A DNA stretch of 57,153 nt from Ignavibacteria bacterium (GCA_021286645.1 JAJTBZ010000072.1:1-57153), one strand, 5' to 3'; numbered from the stretch's first letter, positions 24,736 through 33,341 are shown. The notes: a model not told the origin generated them from the letters alone. Numbers and translations are program-made.

Positions 24736-24882
24736 ATGCTTCATATAATTTATATACTTATTACACTCGTGCTGGGCGTTTATATTGTTCGGCAGTTATT
24801 CACTGAAGGCGAATGGAGAAAGCAGGTAGCGCTGGCAATACTCCTTATTCCCGTCATTTTACGCGTTCTTCACATTAAATAA
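24736..24882 (+). CDS. 48-residue membrane microprotein next to the permease
   Basis: Short frame with ATG at 24736, stop TAA at 24880-24882, and AGGT about 10 bases upstream. The product has two hydrophobic helices (about residues 3-19 and 30-45) joined by a charged turn (TEGEWRKQ), consistent with a helical hairpin. It sits 30 bp after the DctM-like gene and 17 bp before the racemase gene, so it is tightly embedded in the run. I infer a small accessory subunit taking the place of, or degenerate from, DctQ. A chance frame is unlikely given the spacing and hydrophobic pattern. Confidence 0.65.
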   Translation: MLHIIYILITLVLGVYIVRQLFTEGEWRKQVALAILLIPVILRVLHIK

Positions 24883-24899
24883 CAGAATCTGAATTGATT

Positions 24900-25880
24900 A
24901 TGCAAAATGCTAAAATACTTCTTGCTGCAATTTTCTTAACACTACTACCTGTGCAGGCAGGGAATATTTCTGATGTTATTGTTAAAACACTTCAGAACAA
25001 AGAGAATGTAAAGATACTTGTTACCGATTCCGGTTTAGGCGGCTTATCGGTTGCGGCAGAAATCGATTCGATTTTAGTTGCCAATCACATTTTTCAAAAT
25101 GCAGAAGTTATCTTTTTTAATGCGTTACCCGATGCCGCATTCCGGTATAACTCGCTGCCCGATGTAGCAGCCAAGGCAAAAGTGTTCAGTTCATCTTTGG
25201 ATGCCATGGAACAGGGATACAAACCTGATATTATTCTTATTGCATGCAACACGCTTTCTGTTGTATATCCGTATACGGAATTCGCGCGTAAGAGTACAAT
25301 ACCGGTAGTAGGTATTGTTGAAATGGGTGTATCTGCTGTTAAGGATAGCCTTGAAAGGCACCCGGAAGCAAAAGCATTAATACTTGGAACGGAAACCACA
25401 ATCAGCTCGGATGCACATAAACAGGGACTTGTGGCGGCAAAAATTGATGCGGGCAGAATAATGACCGAAGCCTGTCCTAATCTGGAAACAGAAATTCAGG
25501 CTAATCCCGAAAGTGATATAGTTAGTAATTTGATAGATTTTTATCTTGATGAGCTAACCGATAAAGGCGCGAAGAAAGAAGACAAAGTGTATGCAGCTCT
25601 TTGCTGCACTCATTACGGGTATGCTGCAGCGTCATTCGCCCGGAAGCTGAATTCAATGTTCGAGACAGTATGCCTGGTTAACCCGAACAGAATTATGGCG
25701 GCTGCATTCACGAAGTTTGACGCAGGAAAATTTCCCCGGGGCTCAGTACGCTGCACGGTAGTTTCACAGGCTGAATTAGCTTCTGATGAAATTAACAGTA
25801 TCGGGAAATTGATAAAAACCGTTTCACCTGAAGCGGCAAAACAGTTAGAGAACTATAAGAAAATCAGTTGGAAATATTAA
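24900..25880 (+). CDS. Exported glutamate/aspartate racemase homologue (MurI family)
   Basis: The family interconverts L- and D-glutamate with two catalytic cysteines. All key elements are present: TDSGLGGLSV near the N-terminus, IACNTLS with the first Cys (about 116), GTETTISS, and ALCCTHYG with the second Cys (about 236). Unlike cytoplasmic MurI, the protein begins with a clear signal peptide (MQNAKILLAAIFLTLLPVQAG, here given as a Lys-hydrophobic core-VQAG), which places it in the periplasm. ATG at 24900 is preferred over the in-frame TTG at 24894. A periplasmic racemase would convert D-glutamate released from a polymer or from peptidoglycan into L-glutamate for uptake. It is last in the 19054-25880 run. 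Confidence 0.88.
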   Translation: MQNAKILLAAIFLTLLPVQAGNISDVIVKTLQNKENVKILVTDSGLGGLSVAAEIDSILVANHIFQNAEVIFFNALPDAAFRYNSLPDVAAKAKVFSSSLDAMEQGYKPDIILIACNTLSVVYPYTEFARKSTIPVVGIVEMGVSAVKDSLERHPEAKALILGTETTISSDAHKQGLVAAKIDAGRIMTEACPNLETEIQANPESDIVSNLIDFYLDELTDKGAKKEDKVYAALCCTHYGYAAASFARKLNSMFETVCLVNPNRIMAAAFTKFDAGKFPRGSVRCTVVSQAELASDEINSIGKLIKTVSPEAAKQLENYKKISWKY

Positions 25881-25893
25881 TATTATGAGTTAA

Positions 25894-26033
25894 CACCCTC
25901 CCTCAATGAACATTGCGGACTCTTGTATTAATGAAGGAAGAAGTCTGTAAAGAATTCGTATGATTTGGCTATGTGTGGCAGATTTCTTTTGAAAAATACG
26001 AGATGTTCCGCAATGGTTCTTTATAAAAGGGTG
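25894..26033. repeat. 140-base imperfect long hairpin upstream of the solenoid gene
   Basis: Nested complementary blocks: CACCCT (25894-25899) with AGGGTG (26028-26033); GAACATTGCGGA (25908-25919) with TCCGCAATGGTTC (26007-26019, one bulge); CTC..GTATT (25920-25929) with AATACGAG (25995-26002); AAGAAGTCTG (25938-25947) with CAGATTTCTT (25979-25988, one G-U). Internal loops are small. It could be a structured leader or terminator, or a MITE-like palindrome. Confidence 0.6.
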
Positions 26034-26122
26034 ACAAGTTTTAATAAAGTGGTTATACAGTACTATACAGCTGTAAAACCGTTCACTACATCAGTTACAC
26101 AAATGAATCGAAAGGTGCATTT

Positions 26123-28498
26123 ATGAGAAAAAGTTACATCCAAATAGCCGTTGTGGCAGCTATTTTGTGCTTGTACACAAATTTTGCATTCGGGCAGGCT
26201 ACCACAGCGCAATCAGGTTCGTGGTCATCAGCGGCAACCTGGGTTGGCGGTGTTGTGCCGGATAGCAATAAAAATGTGACTATTGCCGCGAGCCATGTGC
26301 TTACTATCGATGACAGTACAGCAGCATGCAAGAGTATTGTATTCGGTGATACCAGTTCACATTTAGTGATGAATGATGCGAAATCAGTATTGAAGGTATA
26401 TGGCGACTTTACCATTTTCAATACAACTCATAAAGCCTTTACAAAATGGATCGAAGGCGCGAAGATTAAATTTGTGGGCTCGGCAATACGACAGACTTTG
26501 TCAGGCTGGAACACGGCCGGTTCATCCACTTCATTTATGGAAATGGTTGTTGATAAAGATACCGGCGTTGTTGCCACCAATCGTTCAAATGAACGGTTCA
26601 GTTTTGGTAAATCACTTGAGATTGTCCGCGGTACCTTCCTTTTGGATACTCTTGATGATATTGAAACCCGTGGCATAGGCGGTACAGGTACCGATGCAAC
26701 AATTACCATATACGCCAAAGGCGTTTTCTCGATGACGGGCGGTACTTCATACATTCGTAAAGGTACAATAACCGATTCAACAAAGAACTATATCGGCAGA
26801 ATGACCATTTACGGGAAAGCTACTTTTACCTCGAAAAGCACCAACTGTCTTAACATTGACGGTATTGATATCGAAGATGGTGGTCAGCTAACGCTTACAA
26901 CCGGCGGTATTTCGAATTACGTAAACTGCAAAGTAATTACCGTAAAGAACAATGGTGTTTTTGTAAATGGTACAACGTTAAACCCATACTATGCAGCTGT
27001 TCCTGTTAATCTGGTAGTAATGCCGGGTGGTGAATACAATATTAATACAAGCAGCTCTTATTTACCAACAGGAACCTGTGACTACTCAAATGCAACCGTG
27101 CGTTTCTCACGCTCAGGCGATCAGACAATGCCCGCGGGCCTTACCACTTTTAACTCGCTTATTTTAAGCGGCAGCGGAAATAAAATTCTTTCTTCGAATA
27201 TTACCGTTAATGGCACATTTTCGTTACGTGGAACAGCAGTGCTGAGTCCAGGTACATTTACCATGACCTACGGTAATAATGTTACTTTGCAATACGGAGC
27301 CTCCGGCCAAACATCGGCTCAAACAACATCTGATTTGGAATTCCCCGAGGTAAATGGACCAAAGCATTTAAGTATTTATAATACCGGCGGTGTAACATTG
27401 CACGCGAACAGAACTATCCCCGGTACGCTTACGCTTTCAGCAGGCGTTTTTGATAATAATGGCGCCGCGAATGATAAAGTTTTAACATTAGGCGATACAG
27501 CAACAATCAGACGCGCGAGCGGATCCCTTGCTTCTGCCCCGCAGTTCGGTGCACATGTAAACGTGGCATATATCAGCACATTGGCCTCCGATACGATGAG
27601 CTATGAAATACCCGCCGCAGCAGGTGTGCTAAACAATCTTACCATGAGCAGCACGAAACCGGTTTATCTTGCTTCGGATGTTACCGTTAACGGTCTGGTT
27701 ACCTTTGAGCAGGGTGCTAATTCAATTTATACGGGTTCGAATACACTTAAGCTTGCTTCTTCAGCTGCTATTACCGGTGAAACAGGCAGCGGCCTGGTAG
27801 TAGGGAATGCATATACCGAAAGAACCGTTGGCACCTCTTCAGTTGATTTCGGCGGACTCGGTTTCGTACTTGGCAGCGGTTCTGCAAATATCGGGTTAAC
27901 AAAACTTACCAGAAAAAATGGCCCGACTGCAGCAGTTAATTTAACCGCGAACTATAAGAGTATTGCACGCACCTTCGCCCTCGATGAAAGCCAGGGTACG
28001 GCAGCAGCTCGTCCTATTACAATATCATGGACAGCTTCAGAAGATAACGGGAACGTATTTAATGCAACTACACGCGCGAAATTATATCAATATACCAGTT
28101 CATGGGCCGCAACAAATTCTGTTGCCGCGGTAAACAATACCGATCCCCGCACTGTTACCGTAACACCTACTGTGGTTGGTACATACACTGTTGATGCTGA
28201 ACCGGTTGCCGTAAACGAACCCAAAGTAAAAGCAGGTTCCTTTGCATTGGATCAGAATTATCCTAACCCGTTTAACCCCGTAACACGTATCAGTTATTCA
28301 CTCGCGCAAAGCGGAATGGTTACGCTGCATGTATTCAATTCATTAGGTGAACGGGTAGCTACATTAGTTAATGAAGTTCGTCCGGCGGGTACGTATAATG
28401 CAACATTCCAGGCTGCGCAATTATCATCGGGTGTTTACTATGCAGTATTGCATAGCAACGGCCAGCAGCAGATTATTAAAATGGTGTTAATGAAGTAA
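26123..28498 (+). CDS. Secreted G8/beta-solenoid protein with T9SS sorting domain
   Basis: Ribosome site GAAAGG before ATG; signal peptide ends ...NFAFGQ. Residues about 30-95 form a G8-like domain (SGSWSSAATWVGGVVPD; NVTIAASHVLTID) that starts many beta-helix surface proteins. A long run of short beta repeats (about 100-600, 'ITVNGTF', 'LTLSAG', 'NSLILSGSG') indicates a parallel beta-solenoid. The C-terminal 80 residues are the sorting domain beginning QNYPNPFNPVTRISYSL. It is clearly paralogous to the proteins at 33516 and 36080 over most of its length, including a shared GPKHLSIYN...RRASG region. No catalytic residues are recognised; it may be an adhesin or a carbohydrate/polymer-binding scaffold. 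Confidence 0.85.
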   Translation: MRKSYIQIAVVAAILCLYTNFAFGQATTAQSGSWSSAATWVGGVVPDSNKNVTIAASHVLTIDDSTAACKSIVFGDTSSHLVMNDAKSVLKVYGDFTIFNTTHKAFTKWIEGAKIKFVGSAIRQTLSGWNTAGSSTSFMEMVVDKDTGVVATNRSNERFSFGKSLEIVRGTFLLDTLDDIETRGIGGTGTDATITIYAKGVFSMTGGTSYIRKGTITDSTKNYIGRMTIYGKATFTSKSTNCLNIDGIDIEDGGQLTLTTGGISNYVNCKVITVKNNGVFVNGTTLNPYYAAVPVNLVVMPGGEYNINTSSSYLPTGTCDYSNATVRFSRSGDQTMPAGLTTFNSLILSGSGNKILSSNITVNGTFSLRGTAVLSPGTFTMTYGNNVTLQYGASGQTSAQTTSDLEFPEVNGPKHLSIYNTGGVTLHANRTIPGTLTLSAGVFDNNGAANDKVLTLGDTATIRRASGSLASAPQFGAHVNVAYISTLASDTMSYEIPAAAGVLNNLTMSSTKPVYLASDVTVNGLVTFEQGANSIYTGSNTLKLASSAAITGETGSGLVVGNAYTERTVGTSSVDFGGLGFVLGSGSANIGLTKLTRKNGPTAAVNLTANYKSIARTFALDESQGTAAARPITISWTASEDNGNVFNATTRAKLYQYTSSWAATNSVAAVNNTDPRTVTVTPTVVGTYTVDAEPVAVNEPKVKAGSFALDQNYPNPFNPVTRISYSLAQSGMVTLHVFNSLGERVATLVNEVRPAGTYNATFQAAQLSSGVYYAVLHSNGQQQIIKMVLMK

Positions 28499-28560
28499 TT
28501 CAGGCACACAGATAATTTCATAAACAGATTAATTAATGGATGAAGTGAAAATAGAATCGT

Positions 28561-29685
28561 ATGAAATCAAGTAAAATATTTGCAATAGTTTTGTTGGTAA
28601 TAGTAGCATCTCTGGTGGGAATAGCCTCTGCTGATTTTCTGAAAATGAGAACAGAAGATACTATTCGTCCGTCCACTTCATCCTGTGTTAAAGTCGGGCG
28701 TTTAAGCGATTATTTGCCCTCGATCAAGGGAACATCCGGCGATACCCGTATATTCTTTATGGACAGTAAAAAACCAGGTGCAACAGTATTGGTTTTAGGC
28801 GGCACTCACCCGAACGAAGCGGCAGGTTTTATGGCGGCGCTTATTTTGGTAGAAAACCTCGAGATACAGGCCGGCCGGTTCATTGTAATTCCCCAGGCCT
28901 GCCAAAGCGGATTTACCTGTACAGATCCCCTGGAAGGATGCCCCGAGTTCTATACAATTAAAACCAAAACGGGAGAGAGAACTTTCCGTGCCGGTTCGCG
29001 GGTATCCAATCCATTAGATCAATGGCCCGATCCGTTAGTATATCGTCATTTCCCCAGCGGGCAAAGCCTTTCCGGTTTTGAAACACGGAACCTGAACCGC
29101 TCGTACCCAGGCAGAGTTGATGGCTGTTATACAGAAAAAATCGGTTACGCAATTATGCAACTGCTGAAAAAAGAAAATGTTGATGTAGCATTTGATTTGC
29201 ACGAAGCAGCGCCGGAAATACCAATTATTAATGCTATTGTAACACACGATAAGAATCGGGAAATTGGCGCGGCTGCAATATTTAACCTCGAAATGGAATC
29301 ATTGACATATGCTCTGGAACTTTCACCAAAAAATTTCCATGGGTTAAGTCACCGTGAATGGGGCGATAGTACATCGGTTCTGCCATTCCTGATGGAGACT
29401 TGTAACCCTATTCAGGGCCGATTACGCGGACGCACCGATACAAATCTTCTAATTGAAGGTAATGATAAATTTTATGCCACGGCTCAAAAGGCAGCCCGGT
29501 TCCGTATTACGTATGATGCCGAGAACGGTTCGCCATTAAAGACCCGTGTTGCGCGTCATATTCAGGGAATCAAGGCTATCCTTGACGGTTATAATGAGGC
29601 GCATCCGGAAAAACCAATTATGTATTCCCATATTCCTACTTATTCAGAGTTAAATGCTTCGGGAATAGGAAATTTTCTAAAATAA
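28561..29685 (+). CDS. Exported M14-like zinc hydrolase (AstE/AspA, succinylglutamate desuccinylase type)
   Basis: Signal peptide or anchor at residues 1-25 (MKSSKIFAIVLL... to IASADF). The catalytic domain has the AstE/AspA zinc motif GGTHPNEAAGF (His83, Glu86), the substrate-binding NLNRSYPG (about 177-184) and the third ligand His214 in DLHEAAPE. These enzymes cut N-acyl groups or peptides from amino acids such as N-succinylglutamate, N-acetylaspartate and carboxy-terminal residues. An exported version fits deacylation or trimming of glutamyl material outside the cytoplasm. Specificity cannot be read from sequence. It starts 62 bp after the solenoid gene and 20 bp before the DUF6305-like gene. 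Confidence 0.87.
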   Translation: MKSSKIFAIVLLVIVASLVGIASADFLKMRTEDTIRPSTSSCVKVGRLSDYLPSIKGTSGDTRIFFMDSKKPGATVLVLGGTHPNEAAGFMAALILVENLEIQAGRFIVIPQACQSGFTCTDPLEGCPEFYTIKTKTGERTFRAGSRVSNPLDQWPDPLVYRHFPSGQSLSGFETRNLNRSYPGRVDGCYTEKIGYAIMQLLKKENVDVAFDLHEAAPEIPIINAIVTHDKNREIGAAAIFNLEMESLTYALELSPKNFHGLSHREWGDSTSVLPFLMETCNPIQGRLRGRTDTNLLIEGNDKFYATAQKAARFRITYDAENGSPLKTRVARHIQGIKAILDGYNEAHPEKPIMYSHIPTYSELNASGIGNFLK

Positions 29686-29705
29686 CAACTTATTAAGGAT
29701 TCAAT

Positions 29706-30263
29706 ATGAAACAGTTATTCGTACTTGCCATTATCTGCTTAGCATTGCAGGTAACATTTTCCAAGAATGGAGCTCCGGCTCTTCAGTTTGATCAGCCGGT
29801 ATTGGTAACATCTGCAGGCCAGAGTGCTGATGTAAGTCTTGCAGGCACGCTGCTTAAGAAAATGAATGTTAATCATAAAGTAGTAAACCTTGCTAAGGAA
29901 AATGATTTGGCCGGTATTAAGACTTTAGTTATCGTTCCCGGTTTCAGTTCAAAAGGCCTGGGTGCCGCCGGTATTAGCCGGGAACAGGAACTTGAAAGAG
30001 TAAAAAGCATTATTAAAGCTGCAAAAGAGAAGAATATAAAAGTCGTTATGGTTCACCTTGGCGGTAAAGCCCGCAGAGGTGCACAGTCGGATGATTTGTG
30101 CCAGATGGCAGCAAATGCTTCCTCATATATGCTCGTTGTAAAGCAGGGCGATGAAGATCAATTATTTTCAAAGATCGCATCACAGAAGAAAATACCGATT
30201 AAGATAATTGACAGAATGGCCGATGCAGTTACGCCATTAAAAGAAGTATTTGGTGTAAAATAA
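29706..30263 (+). CDS. Periplasmic DUF6305-like protein
   Basis: Ribosome site AAGGA at good spacing; signal peptide of about 19 residues. The mature domain begins QPVLVTSAGQSADVSLAG, then alternates beta strands and helices in a Rossmann-like order (TLVIVPGFSSKGLG; IKVVMVHLGGKARRG; DRMADAVTPLKEVFG). This 'LVTSAGQS' plus 'SKGLGAAG' arrangement resembles proteins labelled DUF6305, whose function is unknown, and the match is from memory of the family pattern. In this cluster, which lacks a TRAP receptor, it is a candidate periplasmic binding component, but that is inference. It follows the M14 gene by 20 bp. Confidence 0.7.
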   Translation: MKQLFVLAIICLALQVTFSKNGAPALQFDQPVLVTSAGQSADVSLAGTLLKKMNVNHKVVNLAKENDLAGIKTLVIVPGFSSKGLGAAGISREQELERVKSIIKAAKEKNIKVVMVHLGGKARRGAQSDDLCQMAANASSYMLVVKQGDEDQLFSKIASQKKIPIKIIDRMADAVTPLKEVFGVK

Positions 30264-30292
30264 CGATCTAACTGAGTGGTAAACTGATGTAG

Positions 30293-30358
30293 TTACCGGG
30301 GATTGGAACATGGTTAACGTCTCCTGTATAGAAAAAAGGTTCCATTCCCCTGGTAATT
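30293..30358 (+). repeat. Long intercistronic hairpin
   Basis: GTTACCGGGGATTGGAAC (30293-30310) is nearly complementary to GTTCCATTCCCCTGGTAAT (30340-30358), with one mismatch and one bulge, around a 29-base loop. It lies between the DUF6305-like and the amidohydrolase-like genes and has no T tract, so it may protect or process the message. Confidence 0.55.
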
Positions 30359-30371
30359 AAAGGTAAAGCGA

Positions 30372-31292
30372 ATGAATATGAAAACTCTTGTAACTATACT
30401 CTTATTGTGTGCTGCTATTGCCGGATGTACGCTCGCGCGTGATTACGAATCGGGGAAAACGTACTATGGCCGTCATAATTTTATTGAATACTGGCCAGGT
30501 ACCCTGCCAATTGTTATTTCTGTGCCGCATGATGGAAAATTAAAACCCGATGAAATACCGAACAGGCATGCCTCAACACGGGCCGATGTTTTTACACAGG
30601 ATATCGCGCTGAAAGTTCGCGAGTATTTTTACGAAAAATTTCACCAGTACCCGCATATTATCATCAATCAATTACACCGCAGTCGTCTGGATGCCAACCG
30701 CAATGTAGAAGAAGCTGCAGCCGGCAACGATCTGGCTAAAGAAGCCTGGGAAGACTATCATCACTTTATTGAGTATGCTTCTTCGGTAGTTGCAAATGAA
30801 TATGGCAAAGGATTATACATTGATCTTCATGGTCATCATCATGATATTCAGCAATTGGAATTAGGATATTTATTAGCTCCCGAAGAGTTGCAATTACCCG
30901 ATTCATTGTTGAATACCGATTATTTTATTGAAAAGAGCAGTATCCGGCACATGGTGCGTAATACCGTTGAGCCGTTAACATTCATGGAAATAGTTCGTGG
31001 GAAAAAATCGCTTGGCGCCATGTTCGTGCAGCATGGCTATCAGGCCGTACCCTCACCCGATTTTGAAACGCCTCCAACCGAGGATTTATACTTCCCCGGA
31101 GGATATGATACATACCGTCACGGGTCGTCAGGGTCCGGGGTAATAGACGGGATTCAGATAGAAACAAATATTAAAGGTTTACGCGATAACGCGGGCAATA
31201 TAGCCAGGTTCGCGAAAACAATGACTGATGTTGTAACAGAATATCTCCAGACGTATTATTTTACGAATAAAGAATTAAAACGATTACCCTAA
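30372..31292 (+). CDS. N-formylglutamate amidohydrolase-like lipoprotein
   Basis: Lipobox IAGC (Cys19) predicts a periplasm-facing lipoprotein. The domain shows the phosphorylase/hydrolase-fold signature of N-formylglutamate amidohydrolases: SVPHDG (His53), ADVFTQDIA (acidic about 77), RSRLDANR (103-110), YHHFI (129-133), DLHGHHHD (151-158) and IQIETNIKGLRDN near the C-terminus. In HutG-type enzymes these residues hold the zinc and bind the glutamate carboxylates. An extracytoplasmic, membrane-anchored version suggests hydrolysis of N-acyl-glutamate or a glutamyl amide before import. It follows a structured 108-bp gap and precedes the gamma-glutamyltranspeptidase gene by 60 bp. Confidence 0.85.
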   Translation: MNMKTLVTILLLCAAIAGCTLARDYESGKTYYGRHNFIEYWPGTLPIVISVPHDGKLKPDEIPNRHASTRADVFTQDIALKVREYFYEKFHQYPHIIINQLHRSRLDANRNVEEAAAGNDLAKEAWEDYHHFIEYASSVVANEYGKGLYIDLHGHHHDIQQLELGYLLAPEELQLPDSLLNTDYFIEKSSIRHMVRNTVEPLTFMEIVRGKKSLGAMFVQHGYQAVPSPDFETPPTEDLYFPGGYDTYRHGSSGSGVIDGIQIETNIKGLRDNAGNIARFAKTMTDVVTEYLQTYYFTNKELKRLP

Positions 31293-31352
31293 CGAGGCAC
31301 CCGGGCGAAGGGCGCTTGCAGGTATATAATTATAAACTAACAGAGCAGTGCA

Positions 31353-33341
31353 ATGAAAAGACATAGTTTCTTCACACAGAGCGCGAACAGGTTTTATGCA
31401 ATACTGTTTGTACTTTTACTCACATTTTCAGGCGGCCTCTACGCGCAGAATGAAAAGAGTGTATCCAGTAAAGAAGGGATGACCGCAACAGCACATCCAC
31501 TTGCAACAAAGGCTGCACAGGAAATGCTATCTAAAGGCGGTAACGCGGTTGATGCCGCGGTGGCTGCAGCGTTTGCTATTGGCGTTGTTGAACCTGACGG
31601 TTCAGGCCTTGGCGGCGGCGGCGGAATGGTAATCTACCTGAATAAATTAAAAAAATCTGTCTTTATCAATTATTATCAGTGTGCCTCGAAGGATGTAGCG
31701 AATTCTACATTTAAGTTAAATGTAGATAAAAATAACGCGAAAACCATTTTAGTGCCCGGAACTACAGCCGGCTTATTGGCCGCATTGGAAAAATATGGTA
31801 CATTGCCCCGATCCGTCGTTCTGGGGCCTGCAATCAGATACGCTAAAGAAGGCTATCCAATCGACGAAACCTTATCAAAGATCATCCTTGATAATTCCAC
31901 TTCGCTTCAGGGTTGCAAGGCTACGGCAGCTAACTTTTTACCGGAAGGTTTCCCCTTAGGACAGGGTGATACTTTACGTCAACCGGAACTTGCTGTTACA
32001 TTAACAAAGATTTCCGATTTGGGCAAAAAAGGCTTTTATGAAGGCGATGTCGCTAAACAAATTGTAGACGAGGTTAATGCTGAAGGTGGAGTAATGACCA
32101 TGGAAGATCTCAGTGGTTATGAACCGGTAATCAGCGAACCAGTTCGCGGCAGTTATCGTGGGTATACAATTTTAAGTACTCCCGCGCCTCTTTCAGGCAC
32201 TTCAGTTTTAGAAGCTCTTAACATTGTTGAGAATGTTGATCTGGGATCGTGGGGCCATTTTAGCACTTCGGCGAAATCGTTGCATTTGTTGGCAGAAACA
32301 TTTAAACGGGTTTCTTCAGACAGAAGCTCGTATCTTGGCGACCCCCGCTATAGTACCATTCCTACTAAGGGACTGCTTTCGAAAGATTTCGCGAAAGATC
32401 GTTTCGCCAGTATTGATCTGACTGCCGTTAATCCACCGAGGAACGCCGATGTAAAATCGGGTAACGTGCAATTATATAATAAGACGGCACCGAAACAAAA
32501 ACCGGTAGAAGCAAAAGAGAAATCGGTTAAACAGCAGGTGGATGCTGCTGATGACGTTGATGATAACGACAATGATATTAACAGTTCTTCACAAAAGAAT
32601 AAGAACCCGCGGTTCGATTACTGGGGAAAACAAAAAGTAAAATCGACTGGCAATCCGGTGAATGTTACCGAGCCGGAAGTTAAAGATACTTCTGACAAAG
32701 TTAATGATCAGGATAAACTGGAATCGTTGTTAAATACAGAGAATAATCAGGAATTAACCGCATTAACTGAACCGATCTTCGAAGGCGGTCATACAACCCA
32801 TTTATGCGTTGCTGACAAAGAAGGTAATATGGTTTCGTTAACGCAAACATTAGGAAATTTCTTCGGATCGGGTGTGAGTGCTGCAGGAGTATTATTGAAT
32901 AATGGAATGGTGAATTTTTCTGCTAATTCGGACAAGAATAAAATTGAGCCGGGTAAACGTCCACGTAGTTCAATATCACCGACCATTATTCTCGATAAAG
33001 AAGGTAAACCCTGGATTGCAATAGGCAGTCCCGGAGCAGGAAGAATTATTCCTACCGTAGCACAACTCATTATGAATATTATTGATTTTAAGATGAGCAT
33101 AAACGATGCGAATCTCGCGCCCCGCATGTACAGCCAGAAATTTGATGAAAACCTGTACGTCGAAAGCCGTGTTACCCCTCAGGTACGTGAAACTCTCGAA
33201 AAGATGGGACATAAAGTTGTTGTGTATGGCGATTTCGATTTGTTTTTCGGCGGCGCGCAAATAATTATGTTTGATAGTGCAACCGGATTATTCTACGGTT
33301 CGGCAGATCCCCGGAGAGGCGGTACAGCCGGAGGAGATTAG
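31353..33341 (+). CDS. ggt: Exported gamma-glutamyltranspeptidase with a long acidic insert and altered donor pocket
   Basis: N-terminal-nucleophile enzyme that cleaves gamma-glutamyl bonds. Signal peptide ends about residue 31. Family motifs are present: GMTATAHPLATKAAQ, GGNAVDAAVAAAF, LGGGGGMV, the autoprocessing/nucleophile segment GHTTHLCVAD (nucleophile Thr481), GNMVSLTQTL, RPRSSISPTII and the oxyanion-like GSPGAGRI. Two oddities: the residue matching the alpha-carboxylate-binding Arg of E. coli GGT (DFRE) is Tyr108 (NYYQ), and an insert of about 100 residues (371-477), rich in Lys, Asp and Asn, lies just before the cleavage site. The length of 662 aa reflects the insert (580 is usual). 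It ends the gene run, closed by a strong terminator at 33366-33412. Confidence 0.9.
   Translation: MKRHSFFTQSANRFYAILFVLLLTFSGGLYAQNEKSVSSKEGMTATAHPLATKAAQEMLSKGGNAVDAAVAAAFAIGVVEPDGSGLGGGGGMVIYLNKLKKSVFINYYQCASKDVANSTFKLNVDKNNAKTILVPGTTAGLLAALEKYGTLPRSVVLGPAIRYAKEGYPIDETLSKIILDNSTSLQGCKATAANFLPEGFPLGQGDTLRQPELAVTLTKISDLGKKGFYEGDVAKQIVDEVNAEGGVMTMEDLSGYEPVISEPVRGSYRGYTILSTPAPLSGTSVLEALNIVENVDLGSWGHFSTSAKSLHLLAETFKRVSSDRSSYLGDPRYSTIPTKGLLSKDFAKDRFASIDLTAVNPPRNADVKSGNVQLYNKTAPKQKPVEAKEKSVKQQVDAADDVDDNDNDINSSSQKNKNPRFDYWGKQKVKSTGNPVNVTEPEVKDTSDKVNDQDKLESLLNTENNQELTALTEPIFEGGHTTHLCVADKEGNMVSLTQTLGNFFGSGVSAAGVLLNNGMVNFSANSDKNKIEPGKRPRSSISPTIILDKEGKPWIAIGSPGAGRIIPTVAQLIMNIIDFKMSINDANLAPRMYSQKFDENLYVESRVTPQVRETLEKMGHKVVVYGDFDLFFGGAQIIMFDSATGLFYGSADPRRGGTAGGD

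Noticed and set aside
26030-26122. Additional sigma-54 promoter before the 26123 gene
   Set aside because: TGG and GC pairs occur but none at the required 10-base spacing; the same holds for the gaps before 28561, 30372 and 33516.
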